DNA of 64,000 nt, from NCBI GenBank assembly GCA_001660395.1, contig LXWE01000001.1:1116001-1180000 (forward strand), read 5' to 3'. Positions within the stretch are counted from its first letter, which is position 1. Each line of letters begins with the position of its first letter. Both the position numbers and the translations under genes were made by a program. Positions 36,449 to 44,885 of this stretch are shown here, piece by piece. The notes under the pieces are model-generated. The model was not told the DNA's origin. It saw nothing but the letters and a program-made list of their open reading frames with translations, and searched no databases. Origin of the DNA: Alteromonadaceae bacterium XY-R5. Its GTDB lineage: Bacteria; Pseudomonadota; Gammaproteobacteria; Enterobacterales; Alteromonadaceae.

Positions 36449-37161
36449 TTAAACTGCTCCCTCGGTAACTGCAAAAATAACTCCCTGCTTTTCAGAGGCT
36501 TGCGCCCAAGAATCAACACCAGAGTCTGACGATTAATGTATTTTGCCACTTTTAGGGCGGTGCTGTTCCATTGTTGTTCCGCAATGGCCAGTAAGGCACT
36601 GCCCGGCACCAATTTCCCCATCGGCATGGCATCCTGAATGCGGGAAAAGCCCTGTTCAGGATCGAAGTAATATCCCAATTCAGGCTGAATGATGTCACCA
36701 TCAATACAATCTGAACTGAAATCCAGGCCGTAGCCTAATTGTTCTAACAAACCTAACTCAAACTCCCGCAAACAGGGTTCAAGCTCGGCATTTTCCAACA
36801 GGCGCGCTAAGGTATTCAGGTATAGAGTGTATGTGTCCGGCATGCACTCTTCCACTGCTAACGCACGGTTGAGCACTTCGTTCAGGTAAAAGCCAGCAAA
36901 GAGTGCCTGTCCCTGCAATGTTAGCGCCGGACTCAGCGCCTCGACACTGCGCAAGTTCTTCAGTTCATGCCGGCCACTAATGCTTAAACCGATAGCCTGG
37001 AATGGCTGTAACAGGCTTTTTTTATCGTTTTTACTGTTACGAATGCCCTTCGCCACAAACGACACTTTACCTAATTCACGGCTGAACACGTCCACCAGAA
37101 AACTGGTTTCCCGATAAGGGCGTCGATGCAGAACATAAGCTTCGATAAATTCGGCTTGCAT
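36445..37161 (-). CDS. recO: DNA repair protein RecO
   Basis: Loads RecA on SSB-coated DNA with RecF and RecR. 238 residues. N-terminal OB-fold start [33 protein letters not shown] and [25 protein letters not shown]; helical C-terminal half. No zinc site. Usually preceded by rnc-era; here those genes are missing upstream and the small conserved gene at 37201 takes their place. Confidence 0.95.
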   Translation of the reverse strand: MQAEFIEAYVLHRRPYRETSFLVDVFSRELGKVSFVAKGIRNSKNDKKSLLQPFQAIGLSISGRHELKNLRSVEALSPALTLQGQALFAGFYLNEVLNRALAVEECMPDTYTLYLNTLARLLENAELEPCLREFELGLLEQLGYGLDFSSDCIDGDIIQPELGYYFDPEQGFSRIQDAMPMGKLVPGSALLAIAEQQWNSTALKVAKYINRQTLVLILGRKPLKSRELFLQLPREQFK

Positions 37162-37200
37162 AGGGCGTGCTGATTACCTGAAACAAAGGAATAAGACTAA

Positions 37201-37479
37201 CTAGCTGCGTTTAATCCGCACTACTTTCATATACTCAAATACCAAACCCGCGACCTCTTCACTGGCCGAATAATAGGTAAGGTTAACCTTGGCCCCATTT
37301 AAACTCTGATAAGGCTGTTTGCGGCGATATTTAAACGGCACGTCAATGTTTTCAATCATCAGGGTATTTAACCACCAGTCGCCGTCTTCACGCTGCACAT
37401 GAGAAATGACTTTCACTGCCACTGAGTGAGTTAACTTGTTATGTTTGGTGAGTAACTTATCTACCGGTGATTTAGCCAT
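37201..37479 (-). CDS. Small conserved cytoplasmic protein, function unknown
   Basis: About 92 residues from ATG 37479 (AKSPVDKLLTKHNK...); a longer start at 37497 is possible, and neither has a good ribosome site. A single compact alpha/beta domain with an 'HSVAVKVISHVQREDGDWWLNTLMIENIDVPFKY' pattern of alternating strands. No signal peptide or membrane segment. Heads the recO-pdxJ-acpS-rlmD-relA-mazG run on the same strand, 39 bases upstream of recO. I do not recognise the family. Confidence 0.65.
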   Translation of the reverse strand: MAKSPVDKLLTKHNKLTHSVAVKVISHVQREDGDWWLNTLMIENIDVPFKYRRKQPYQSLNGAKVNLTYYSASEEVAGLVFEYMKVVRIKRS

Positions 37480-37620
37480 TGACGATAATTTGTACATTGC
37501 TTTAAGGTGTATCTTATCATTTGTCTACAGCGAACTCAGTGCTTTTTATTGTTCCGACAAGTGAATTAACTACCGGAGTTTCATAGAGTTTTATCCAGCT
37601 TTCGAATAGTTCAGAAAAAG

Positions 37621-37662
37621 TTGAACTAAATCAAAACTCGATTTCCTTTCACGCAGTAAAGT
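37621..37662 (+). promoter_or_regulatory. FNR-like site and -10 element of the cytochrome bd operon
   Basis: TTGAA-CTAA-ATCAA (37621-37634) matches the FNR box TTGAT-N4-ATCAA with one mismatch. Its centre lies about 41 bases upstream of a start predicted from the -10 TAAAGT at 37657-37662, the geometry of a class II FNR-activated promoter. Fits oxygen-limited induction of cyd. Confidence 0.55.
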
Positions 37663-37691
37663 GATGCCGTCTGACTCAATTTGGGATCGTT

Positions 37692-37859
37692 ATGTTTCGC
37701 AACAAACTGGTACGCCAACTAAGTTTACTGCTCGCCATCAAGCTGATAGCCGTTTTTACGATTAAATGGCTGTTCTTCAGTGAGCCGGTCGGCAGCCCAG
37801 CGAGACCACTCGAGCCTGACACACACATATTAGGGTCATCAGACCTACGCAACTACTAA
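37692..37859 (+). CDS. cydP: Small cytochrome bd accessory protein CydP
   Basis: 55 residues, too short for routine ORF calling. M-F-R-N-K-L-V-R-Q-L then a hydrophobic membrane segment (LLLAIKLIAVFTIKWLFF), then a proline-rich tail. This matches the small protein annotated as CydP that precedes cydA in many gammaproteobacteria. GGGA (37683-37686) is a fair ribosome site 5 bases upstream. Starts the cydP-cydA-cydB-cydX-ybgE unit; the cydA ATG comes 24 bases after its stop. Role in oxidase assembly is inferred. Confidence 0.75.
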   Translation: MFRNKLVRQLSLLLAIKLIAVFTIKWLFFSEPVGSPARPLEPDTHILGSSDLRNY

Positions 37860-37883
37860 TAACACGCAAGAGCGGGAGCCACC

Positions 37884-39464
37884 ATGGAACTCGATGTCGT
37901 AGAACTGTCACGGTTACAATTTGCCCTGACAGCGCTGTTTCACTTTATCTTTGTCCCACTTACACTGGGTCTGTCCTTTATCCTGGCGATAATGGAATCT
38001 GTCTATGTGATGACCAACAATCCTATGTACAAGGATATGGTTAAATTCTGGGGAAAACTGTTCGGAATTAACTTTGCCCTTGGTGTAACGACGGGTTTGA
38101 CCATGGAGTTTCAGTTCGGTACTAACTGGGCCTACTACTCTCACTATGTTGGCGATATTTTCGGTGCCCCGCTGGCCATTGAAGGTCTGGTTGCCTTCTT
38201 CCTGGAATCTACCTTTATCGGTTTATTCTTCTTCGGCTGGGATCGTCTGAGCAAAAACCAACACTTACTGGCAACCTGGTTTGTGGCCCTTGGCTCAAAC
38301 TTCTCGGCTTTGTGGATCCTGATTGCTAACGGCTGGATGCAAAACCCTGTGGGTTCTGAGTTCAACTTCGAAACCATGCGTATGGAAATGGCCAGCTTTG
38401 CCGAGCTGATTTTCAACCCGGTTGCGCAGGTGAAATTCGTTCATACCGTTGCGTCAGGTTATGTAACGGGTAGCATGTTTGTACTGGCAGTATCTTCTTA
38501 CTATCTGCTGAAGCGTCGCGATGTCGCTTTCGCCCGTCGTTCATTTGCTATCGCTGCCAGCTTCGGTTTTGCCTCTATCCTGTCAGTCATTGTGCTGGGA
38601 GATGAAAGTGGTTACGAGCTGGGTGACGTTCAAAAAACCAAACTGGCCGCTATCGAAGCCCAATGGGAAACCCATGAAGCGCCGGCCCCCTTTACCCTGT
38701 TCGGTATTCCTAACGAAGAAGAAATGCGTACCGACTACGCCATCGAAATTCCTTATGTAATGGGCTTGATCGCCACCCGTTCACTTGATGAAGAAGTGAT
38801 GGGTATTAAAGAGCTGAAAGTCGAACACGAACAACGTATCCGTAATGGTATGGTGGCTTATGACCTGCTGCAGCAACTGCGTCAGGACGGTAAAACCGAA
38901 GAACGTGTTGCCGCGTTTAATGAAGTGAAAAAAGACCTGGGCTATGGCCTGCTGCTGAAAAAGCACACCGATGATGTCGCCAATGCCTCTGAAGAGCAAA
39001 TTAAAGCGGCTGTCGATGACACCATTCCTAAAGTTGCACCACTGTTCTGGACCTTCCGGATCATGGTAGCTGCGGGGATGGCGATGCTAGTGATTTTCGC
39101 CATGGCATTCTGGCAAAGCACCCGTCATCGTCAGGAGAAAAAGCGTTGGTTGCTAAAACTGGCTCTGTTCTCTCTGCCATTGCCCTGGATTGCTGCCGAG
39201 TGTGGTTGGGTGGTTGCAGAATACGGTCGTCAGCCTTGGTCTATCGCTGAAATCCTGCCAGTGGGCCTGAGTGCATCTTCTGTTAGTGCGGGCGATGTGA
39301 CCTTCTCACTGCTGGCCATTTGTTCTTTCTATGTATTGCTGTTCATTGCCGAAATGTACCTGATGATCCACTTCGCCAAAAAAGGGCCTAGCAGCCTTGG
39401 CACAGGTAAATATCACTTTGAGCAAAATCAAGCCACGCCTGCTACGCAAACCGCGACAGCCTGA
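37884..39464 (+). CDS. cydA: Cytochrome bd ubiquinol oxidase subunit I
   Basis: Quinol-oxidising subunit with hemes b558, b595 and d; reduces O2 with high affinity. 526 residues (E. coli 522). N-terminal [25 protein letters not shown] holds the conserved helix-1 histidine; [27 protein letters not shown] and the C-terminal [12 protein letters not shown] are hallmarks. A Q-loop region between the mid-protein helices is present and of long type. Second gene of the operon. Confidence 0.98.
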   Translation: MELDVVELSRLQFALTALFHFIFVPLTLGLSFILAIMESVYVMTNNPMYKDMVKFWGKLFGINFALGVTTGLTMEFQFGTNWAYYSHYVGDIFGAPLAIEGLVAFFLESTFIGLFFFGWDRLSKNQHLLATWFVALGSNFSALWILIANGWMQNPVGSEFNFETMRMEMASFAELIFNPVAQVKFVHTVASGYVTGSMFVLAVSSYYLLKRRDVAFARRSFAIAASFGFASILSVIVLGDESGYELGDVQKTKLAAIEAQWETHEAPAPFTLFGIPNEEEMRTDYAIEIPYVMGLIATRSLDEEVMGIKELKVEHEQRIRNGMVAYDLLQQLRQDGKTEERVAAFNEVKKDLGYGLLLKKHTDDVANASEEQIKAAVDDTIPKVAPLFWTFRIMVAAGMAMLVIFAMAFWQSTRHRQEKKRWLLKLALFSLPLPWIAAECGWVVAEYGRQPWSIAEILPVGLSASSVSAGDVTFSLLAICSFYVLLFIAEMYLMIHFAKKGPSSLGTGKYHFEQNQATPATQTATA

Positions 39465-39478
39465 TTGGAGAACAGATA

Positions 39479-40618
39479 ATGTTAGATTACGAAAGCTTAA
39501 AATTTATTTGGTGGGTACTGATTGGCGTACTGCTGATTGGCTTCGCCATCACAGATGGTTTCGATATGGGTGTGGGTGCCGTATTACCTTTTATGGGTAA
39601 GAAAGACGAAGAGCGCCGCGTAATGATCAACACCTTAGGCCCACACTGGGAAGGTAACCAGGTTTGGTTAGTGACCGCTGGCGGCGCCTTGTTTGCCGCC
39701 TGGCCTCAGGTATATGCGCTGGCCTTCTCCGGTTTCTACATTGCCATGATTCTGGTGTTGGCAGCCTTGTTCTTCCGCCCAGTAGGTTTCGACTACCGCA
39801 GTAAAGTGGCCGATCCACGCTGGCGCAGTGCCTGGGACTGGGGCATTTTCGCCGGCAGTGCTATCCCAGCGGTCGTATTCGGCGTAGCCTTCGGTAACCT
39901 GTTACAAGGTGTGCCTTTTACGCTGGATGAATATCTGCGCGTTGACTATCAGGGTAGCTTCTGGGCCCTGTTAAACCCATTCGCATTGATTTGCGGCTTA
40001 GTTAGCCTGAGTATGCTGATTACCCAGGGTTGTACCTGGCTACAAATGAAAACCACAGATGACGTCCTGCTGCGTGCTCGTGCCACGGCGACAGTATCTT
40101 CTCTGGTATGTGCAGCATTATTCCTGATTGCTGGTTTATATCTGTACATGGCAGGTATGGGCTATGAAGTGACCTCTGTGATTGATCACAACGGCGCCTC
40201 TAACCCTCTGCTGAAAACAGCTGAAGTCAGTCACATGGCCTGGTTCAACAACTATGGCGAGTATCCACTGACCGTATTAGCGCCAGTCGTGGGAGTTTTG
40301 TGCGCCTTGTTAACAGCACTGTTCAGCCTGAAAGGCAAACACTGGCAGGCATTCTTGACCAGCTCTCTGACCATTGCTGGGGTAATCCTGACCGCCGGTA
40401 TCAGTATGTTCCCATTCGTTATCCCTTCAAGCATCGCACCTGAGCATAGCCTGACAGCCTGGGACGCCACTTCTAGCGAAATGACCATGACCATCATGTT
40501 CTTCGTTGCCCTGGTATTCGTGCCTATCGTGCTTGGCTACACCTTGTGGGGTTATTACAAAATGGCTGGTCGTTTAAACAACCAGTTCATTCAACAAAAC
40601 GATAAAACAGCTTACTAA
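39479..40618 (+). CDS. cydB: Cytochrome bd ubiquinol oxidase subunit II
   Basis: Membrane partner of CydA. 379 residues (E. coli 379) with eight to nine helices. Start LDYESLKFIWWVLIGVLLIGFAITDGFDMGVGAVLPF and motif GPHWEGNQVWLVTAGGALFAAWP are diagnostic. Begins 14 bases after cydA. Confidence 0.98.
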   Translation: MLDYESLKFIWWVLIGVLLIGFAITDGFDMGVGAVLPFMGKKDEERRVMINTLGPHWEGNQVWLVTAGGALFAAWPQVYALAFSGFYIAMILVLAALFFRPVGFDYRSKVADPRWRSAWDWGIFAGSAIPAVVFGVAFGNLLQGVPFTLDEYLRVDYQGSFWALLNPFALICGLVSLSMLITQGCTWLQMKTTDDVLLRARATATVSSLVCAALFLIAGLYLYMAGMGYEVTSVIDHNGASNPLLKTAEVSHMAWFNNYGEYPLTVLAPVVGVLCALLTALFSLKGKHWQAFLTSSLTIAGVILTAGISMFPFVIPSSIAPEHSLTAWDATSSEMTMTIMFFVALVFVPIVLGYTLWGYYKMAGRLNNQFIQQNDKTAY

Positions 40619-40632
40619 GAGGAGTATTTAAT

Positions 40633-40752
40633 ATGTGGTATTTCGCCTGGATCCTCGGTGTACTTCTGGCCTGTGCTTTCGCCATCGTTAACGTGATGTG
40701 GCTGGAAAACACAGAAAACCTGGACCGCATCAGCGAGCTGGAGGAAGAATAA
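40633..40752 (+). CDS. cydX: Cytochrome bd subunit CydX
   Basis: 39 residues (MWYFAWILGVLLACAFAIVN... then acidic tail ISELEEE). Single membrane helix; stabilises the CydAB complex. GGAG 8 bases upstream of the ATG. Directly between cydB and ybgE as in E. coli. Falls under usual length cut-offs. Confidence 0.94.
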   Translation: MWYFAWILGVLLACAFAIVNVMWLENTENLDRISELEEE

Positions 40753-40753
40753 A

Positions 40754-41098
40754 ATGACAGCAATGGCGATGCTAAACGCAGGCTGGCGCCCTCTTGTCAG
40801 TACGATGGACAGGCTCAGCCAATGGCAACAAGGCGCAGGGATGAAAATATTGTCTTTCATCCTGGCCCTCGCCACCATGAGCTGGTTACTGTTCTGGCCA
40901 AAAGTGCTGATTGAAGTGGACGGTTCAGTCGGGCATGGCTTTGCCAGCCTGCTAATGCTTACTGCCAGCGGTGCTTTTGTGCATGGCTTCGGCTATGTCC
41001 CCTCTACCGCCATTTGGCGCTGGGTGTTTACGCCGCTGTTTTGCTGGCCATTGCCTGTGTATTTTATTTATTCGTCATTAATGCAGTTAGGTCAGTAA
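40754..41098 (+). CDS. ybgE: YbgE family protein, cyd operon
   Basis: 114 residues with two to three membrane segments. Ends the cyd unit and begins one base after the cydX stop. The family is defined by its position and by the WPKVLIEVDGSVGHG...LLMLTASGAFVHGFGY stretch. Exact role unclear; not essential in E. coli oxidase function. Confidence 0.9.
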   Translation: MTAMAMLNAGWRPLVSTMDRLSQWQQGAGMKILSFILALATMSWLLFWPKVLIEVDGSVGHGFASLLMLTASGAFVHGFGYVPSTAIWRWVFTPLFCWPLPVYFIYSSLMQLGQ

Positions 41099-41116
41099 AG
41101 ACCCAAGCACTGCAAA

Positions 41117-41150
41117 CAAAAAAACGATAGCCCAGGCTATCGTTTTTTTT
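41117..41150. terminator. Bidirectional terminator between ybgE and recJ
   Basis: CGATAGCC / GGCTATCG stem with 2-base loop, A-run before and T-run after, between converging genes. Confidence 0.93.
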
Positions 41151-41169
41151 TGCTCGCAAATCAGAAAAA

Positions 41170-42894
41170 CTAAAGTGCTTCTAACCCATCAACCAATAAT
41201 TGCAGACTGACTTTACCGCGAAACTCATTGATATCCAGTTTATATGCCAGCTTAATATTGCGCGCCTGTCGATTAGGCCAAATGGCAGTATCTACATTAA
41301 AAGCAATGGCATCCACCAGCACACCAGAGGGATGCTTCACCATCATCTTCAGATGACGCTCCCCAACAATACGCTGTTCCAGTAACTCAAATTCATCATC
41401 AAAACTCGGCTCAGGAAAACTTTGTCCCCATGGGCCACTGTCTTTTAGCAACTGGGCGAATTCCAGACTAAAGTCCGAACGCTCAAGACTGCCATCCGTT
41501 TCAATTTCTCCGACTAAGGCACGTCCTGCCAGTTGCTCTTCAGCGACCTGATGAAATAACTGAGTAAATCTCTCCAGATTCACCAACGGCAGCGATAACC
41601 CCGCAGCCATCGCATGACCTCCAAATTTGTCGATCAAATCCGGCTGACGGCGGTGCATTTCTTCGAGCAAATCACGAATGTGCAGCCCTGGGATAGAGCG
41701 GGCAGAGCCCTTGATGACATCATCATCCTGATGAGCAAAGGCAATGGTAGGTCTGAAATACCTGTCTTTAATCCGTCCTGCCAAAATCCCAATTACGCCC
41801 TGATGATAATCGGCCTGATACAACACCAAGCCTGCCGGGAGTTCATCATCCCCTAGGTTTAATTGTTCCAGGGCTTTGATGGCTTCGGCCTGCATAGACG
41901 TTTCGATTTCACGGCGCTCACGGTTTAAAGCATCCAGCTGCACAGCCAGACGACGGGCGACGCCGGTATCTTCGGCCAGCAGGCATTCAATCCCCATCAC
42001 CATATCATCCAGACGACCGGCAGCATTTAACCTTGGACCCAGAACAAAGCCTAAATCGCTGGCACTGATGCGGCCTTTATCTCGGCCTGCCACTTCCAGC
42101 ATAGCCTGAATGCCAGGACGACACTGACCACTGCGAATGCGCTGCAAGCCCTGATGCACCAATATACGGTTATTCGCATCCAGTGGCACCACATCGGCTA
42201 CTGTGCCCAAAGCCACAATATCCAATAAACTGGCGAGATTCGGTAATGGAAGTCCCTGCTGTTCAAACCAGCCGCGAGACTGCAGATACGCCCGCAGCGC
42301 CAGCAACAAATAAAATGCCACGCCCACGCCGGCCAGATTCTTAGACGGAAAGGAACAACTCGGCTGATTCGGATTAACAATCGCATCGGCATTAGGAAGG
42401 CGCTCAGCAGCCAAGTGATGATCGGTGACAATCACTTTTAAACCAAGTTCTTTAGCGCGATCTACCCCGGCAAAGCAGCTGATGCCGTTATCCACAGTCA
42501 CAATCAGATCTGCGCCCTGCTCAGCTGCCACATCAACAATCTGTGGACTCAGACCATAACCAAAGTCAAAGCGGTTAGGTACCAGATACTGGTGATTACG
42601 ACTGCCGAGCATGGTCAGTGCCAGCATCATTAAACTGGTACTGGTGGCACCATCGGCATCGAAATCCCCAACCACAATAATACGTTGCCCTGCTGCCATA
42701 GCATTGGCCAGTAACTCGACAGCGGCATTTGTCCCCTGAAGCGCCTGGTAATGCAGTAAGCCTTTGGCCCCGCGCTCTAATTCCTGAATCTGAGTTATCC
42801 CGCGACTAGCATAAATTTGTCGGAGTTTTGGGTGTAACGAATCAGGTAATGCGCCCCCATCAGACAGGGGACGCCGAACAATATGTAAGGTCAT
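41170..42894 (-). CDS. recJ: Single-strand DNA exonuclease RecJ
   Basis: 5'-3' single-strand exonuclease in recombination and mismatch repair. 574 residues. DHH-family catalytic motifs VVGDFDADGATST (motif I), DNGISCF, DHHLAAE (motif III) and LGPRLNAAGRL; C-terminal DHHA1 and OB-like domains with GGHAMAAGLSL. Last gene of xerD-dsbC-recJ, 21 bases after dsbC. Confidence 0.97.
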   Translation of the reverse strand: MTLHIVRRPLSDGGALPDSLHPKLRQIYASRGITQIQELERGAKGLLHYQALQGTNAAVELLANAMAAGQRIIVVGDFDADGATSTSLMMLALTMLGSRNHQYLVPNRFDFGYGLSPQIVDVAAEQGADLIVTVDNGISCFAGVDRAKELGLKVIVTDHHLAAERLPNADAIVNPNQPSCSFPSKNLAGVGVAFYLLLALRAYLQSRGWFEQQGLPLPNLASLLDIVALGTVADVVPLDANNRILVHQGLQRIRSGQCRPGIQAMLEVAGRDKGRISASDLGFVLGPRLNAAGRLDDMVMGIECLLAEDTGVARRLAVQLDALNRERREIETSMQAEAIKALEQLNLGDDELPAGLVLYQADYHQGVIGILAGRIKDRYFRPTIAFAHQDDDVIKGSARSIPGLHIRDLLEEMHRRQPDLIDKFGGHAMAAGLSLPLVNLERFTQLFHQVAEEQLAGRALVGEIETDGSLERSDFSLEFAQLLKDSGPWGQSFPEPSFDDEFELLEQRIVGERHLKMMVKHPSGVLVDAIAFNVDTAIWPNRQARNIKLAYKLDINEFRGKVSLQLLVDGLEAL

Positions 42895-42915
42895 GTTGAA
42901 AAATGAGCGGAGTGA

Positions 42916-43632
42916 TTACATTGAAGAGAGAATGTTCTTCAACTGTGCAGGCGGCTGATAACCAGGGATCATACTACCATCGGGCAACATAATAGCCGGC
43001 GTGCCGGTCACCCCCACTTGCTGCCCGAAGTTATACTGGGCTGCAACAGTGTTTTCGCAAGTTTTCGCAGTAACACCTGAGCCACCTTTCGCTTCGGTCA
43101 GAGCCTCTTTAGGATCATCTGCACACCAAACGGATACCATGTCTTTATAGGTTTTAGAATCCAAGCCTCCACGAGGAAATGCCAAATAACGTACGGTAAT
43201 ACCATCTTCATTATAGGCTGCGATTTGGCTATGCAGCTTACGACAGTAACCACAGGTAATATCCGTAAATACATCAACAACGTACTTTTCGTCTTTGGCT
43301 TTAAATTCAATAGTGTCTGGCGCAAACTTTTGCATGCCATCTAAGCGCAGTTTAGTTAATGCCACTTCGGTTTCGTTACGCATGCCCTCGGCAAGGTTGA
43401 AAATACGGCCCTGTATCAGGAAATCACCATCTGCACTGGTATAAAACAGACCACGATCTGTAACTATCTGTACTAACCCTGCGACAGGCGCTGGGCCGAT
43501 ATCACTAATTTCCAAGGGTAATTTACTTTGGATAGCTTGCTTTAACGCTGTGTAGTTCTGCTCGGTGGCTTGTGCCGAAATGCTCACGCCTAGCAACAAA
43601 GCACTCGCAAGTAAGGTATTCCAGATTTTCAT
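42916..43632 (-). CDS. dsbC: Thiol:disulfide interchange protein DsbC
   Basis: Periplasmic disulfide isomerase. 238 residues from ATG 43632 (GGAAG upstream); an upstream frame would run into xerD. Signal peptide (1-22), dimerisation domain, then thioredoxin fold with CGYC (Cys126, Cys129) and cis-proline GTPAIML. Between xerD and recJ, the E. coli order. Confidence 0.97.
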   Translation of the reverse strand: MKIWNTLLASALLLGVSISAQATEQNYTALKQAIQSKLPLEISDIGPAPVAGLVQIVTDRGLFYTSADGDFLIQGRIFNLAEGMRNETEVALTKLRLDGMQKFAPDTIEFKAKDEKYVVDVFTDITCGYCRKLHSQIAAYNEDGITVRYLAFPRGGLDSKTYKDMVSVWCADDPKEALTEAKGGSGVTAKTCENTVAAQYNFGQQVGVTGTPAIMLPDGSMIPGYQPPAQLKNILSSM

Positions 43633-43726
43633 ACGACTTCCAACAATTAATTTGCCTTTACCCAGACCGGCAAGGACGGTGTTAAATTTCATCCGCGATT
43701 GTCTGGCATTGTAGGCCATGCAGATT

Positions 43727-44698
43727 TCAGGTTCCAGCATCATTCACCGAATGATTATTGGCTCTCGGATGATGCTGCGCGACCAGACGCTGCAATCGTT
43801 CAGTGGCCACATGGGTATATATTTGCGTGGTAGATAAATCACTATGGCCCAGTAGCATTTGTACCGCGCGTAGATCGGCGCCATGATTCAACAAATGAGT
43901 AGCAAAGGCATGACGCAAAGTGTGAGGAGATAAATGACTTTTAATACCGGCCAGTTGGGCATAAAACTTGATGCGGTGCCAAAAGGTTTGCCGAGTCATC
44001 TGTACTCCACGATTGCTGGGAAAAACCACATCTGTCTCACGCTGCAGTAAATGCATGCGGCCTTCTTTTAAGTACTGGCGCAAATATTCAAAGGCCAGCT
44101 CACCAAAGGGCACCAGCCTGTCTTTATTGCCCTTACCTGTGACTCTAACCACCCCCTGTTCTAATCCTATCTGGCCTAAGCGCAGTGATACTAACTCCGA
44201 TACCCGCAAACCCGTGGCGTAAAGTAACTCCAGCATGGCTTTATCTCTGAGCTGAATTGGGTCCTGAGTGTCAGGCGCATCGAGCAAGGCATCAACCTCA
44301 GCTTCACTTAAACTCGAGGGCAGCGTTCTTGCAAGTTTGGGATTTTTAATCAGGCTGACAGGATTATCTGTGCGTAATTTCTGCTGCAGTAAAAAATGGC
44401 AAAAAGCCCGCAGGCTACTGAGGAAACGAGAAGTGCTGCGTTCTGATAAGTTCTGGTCATATCGCGATGCCAGATACATCTGCAACTGTTCACTGCTAAA
44501 GGTAAGTAAAAGACTTTTTTTAGTACGACCAAACTCATGACCGATAAACTGACAAAACTTGGTAAGATCCGTACGATAAGCCTTTTGAGTATGCTCGCTT
44601 AAGCCTTTTTCCAGCCACAGCGTTTCGATAAAAGCTTCGATTTGTCTTACATCTTGCTCGCTAATACCCGAATCTGCTTTCTCTGATGAACGCTTCAT
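43727..44698 (-). CDS. xerD: Site-specific tyrosine recombinase XerD
   Basis: With XerC resolves chromosome dimers at dif. 323 residues from ATG 44698; GAGG lies 14 bases upstream, rather far. Catalytic set: Arg165 (ATGLRVSEL), Lys189, His259 and Arg262 (HTLRHAFATHLL), His285 (LGHSDLST), Tyr294 nucleophile (IYTHV). Housekeeping XerD rather than a mobile-element integrase, judged by the dsbC-recJ neighbours. Confidence 0.96.
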   Translation of the reverse strand: MKRSSEKADSGISEQDVRQIEAFIETLWLEKGLSEHTQKAYRTDLTKFCQFIGHEFGRTKKSLLLTFSSEQLQMYLASRYDQNLSERSTSRFLSSLRAFCHFLLQQKLRTDNPVSLIKNPKLARTLPSSLSEAEVDALLDAPDTQDPIQLRDKAMLELLYATGLRVSELVSLRLGQIGLEQGVVRVTGKGNKDRLVPFGELAFEYLRQYLKEGRMHLLQRETDVVFPSNRGVQMTRQTFWHRIKFYAQLAGIKSHLSPHTLRHAFATHLLNHGADLRAVQMLLGHSDLSTTQIYTHVATERLQRLVAQHHPRANNHSVNDAGT

Positions 44699-44837
44699 TA
44701 ACGCTAATTTCCCTCCCTTGTCCTGATCATTTGATGGTATCACTGCTAAAAGATTTTACGCAGGCCTAATACCGGCATTTTGGGCCGTTTAATTTACGCT
44801 TATCAGCGATTCAGCATAAATAACCTTATTCATTAAC

Positions 44838-44862
44838 AAAAAAGGGCCAAAAGGCCCTTTTT
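44838..44862 (-). terminator. Terminator of the lipoprotein/TraF-like unit
   Basis: AAAAGGGCC / GGCCCTTTT stem with AAAA loop and T-rich tail on the minus strand, after the 622-residue lipoprotein gene. Confidence 0.88.
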
Positions 44863-44885
44863 CAAGTGTTGGAAGAGGTCAGCAC

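Noticed and set aside
43727-44698. Integrase of a mobile element
   Set aside because: XerD with dsbC and recJ neighbours, the standard chromosomal arrangement; no attachment repeats seen.
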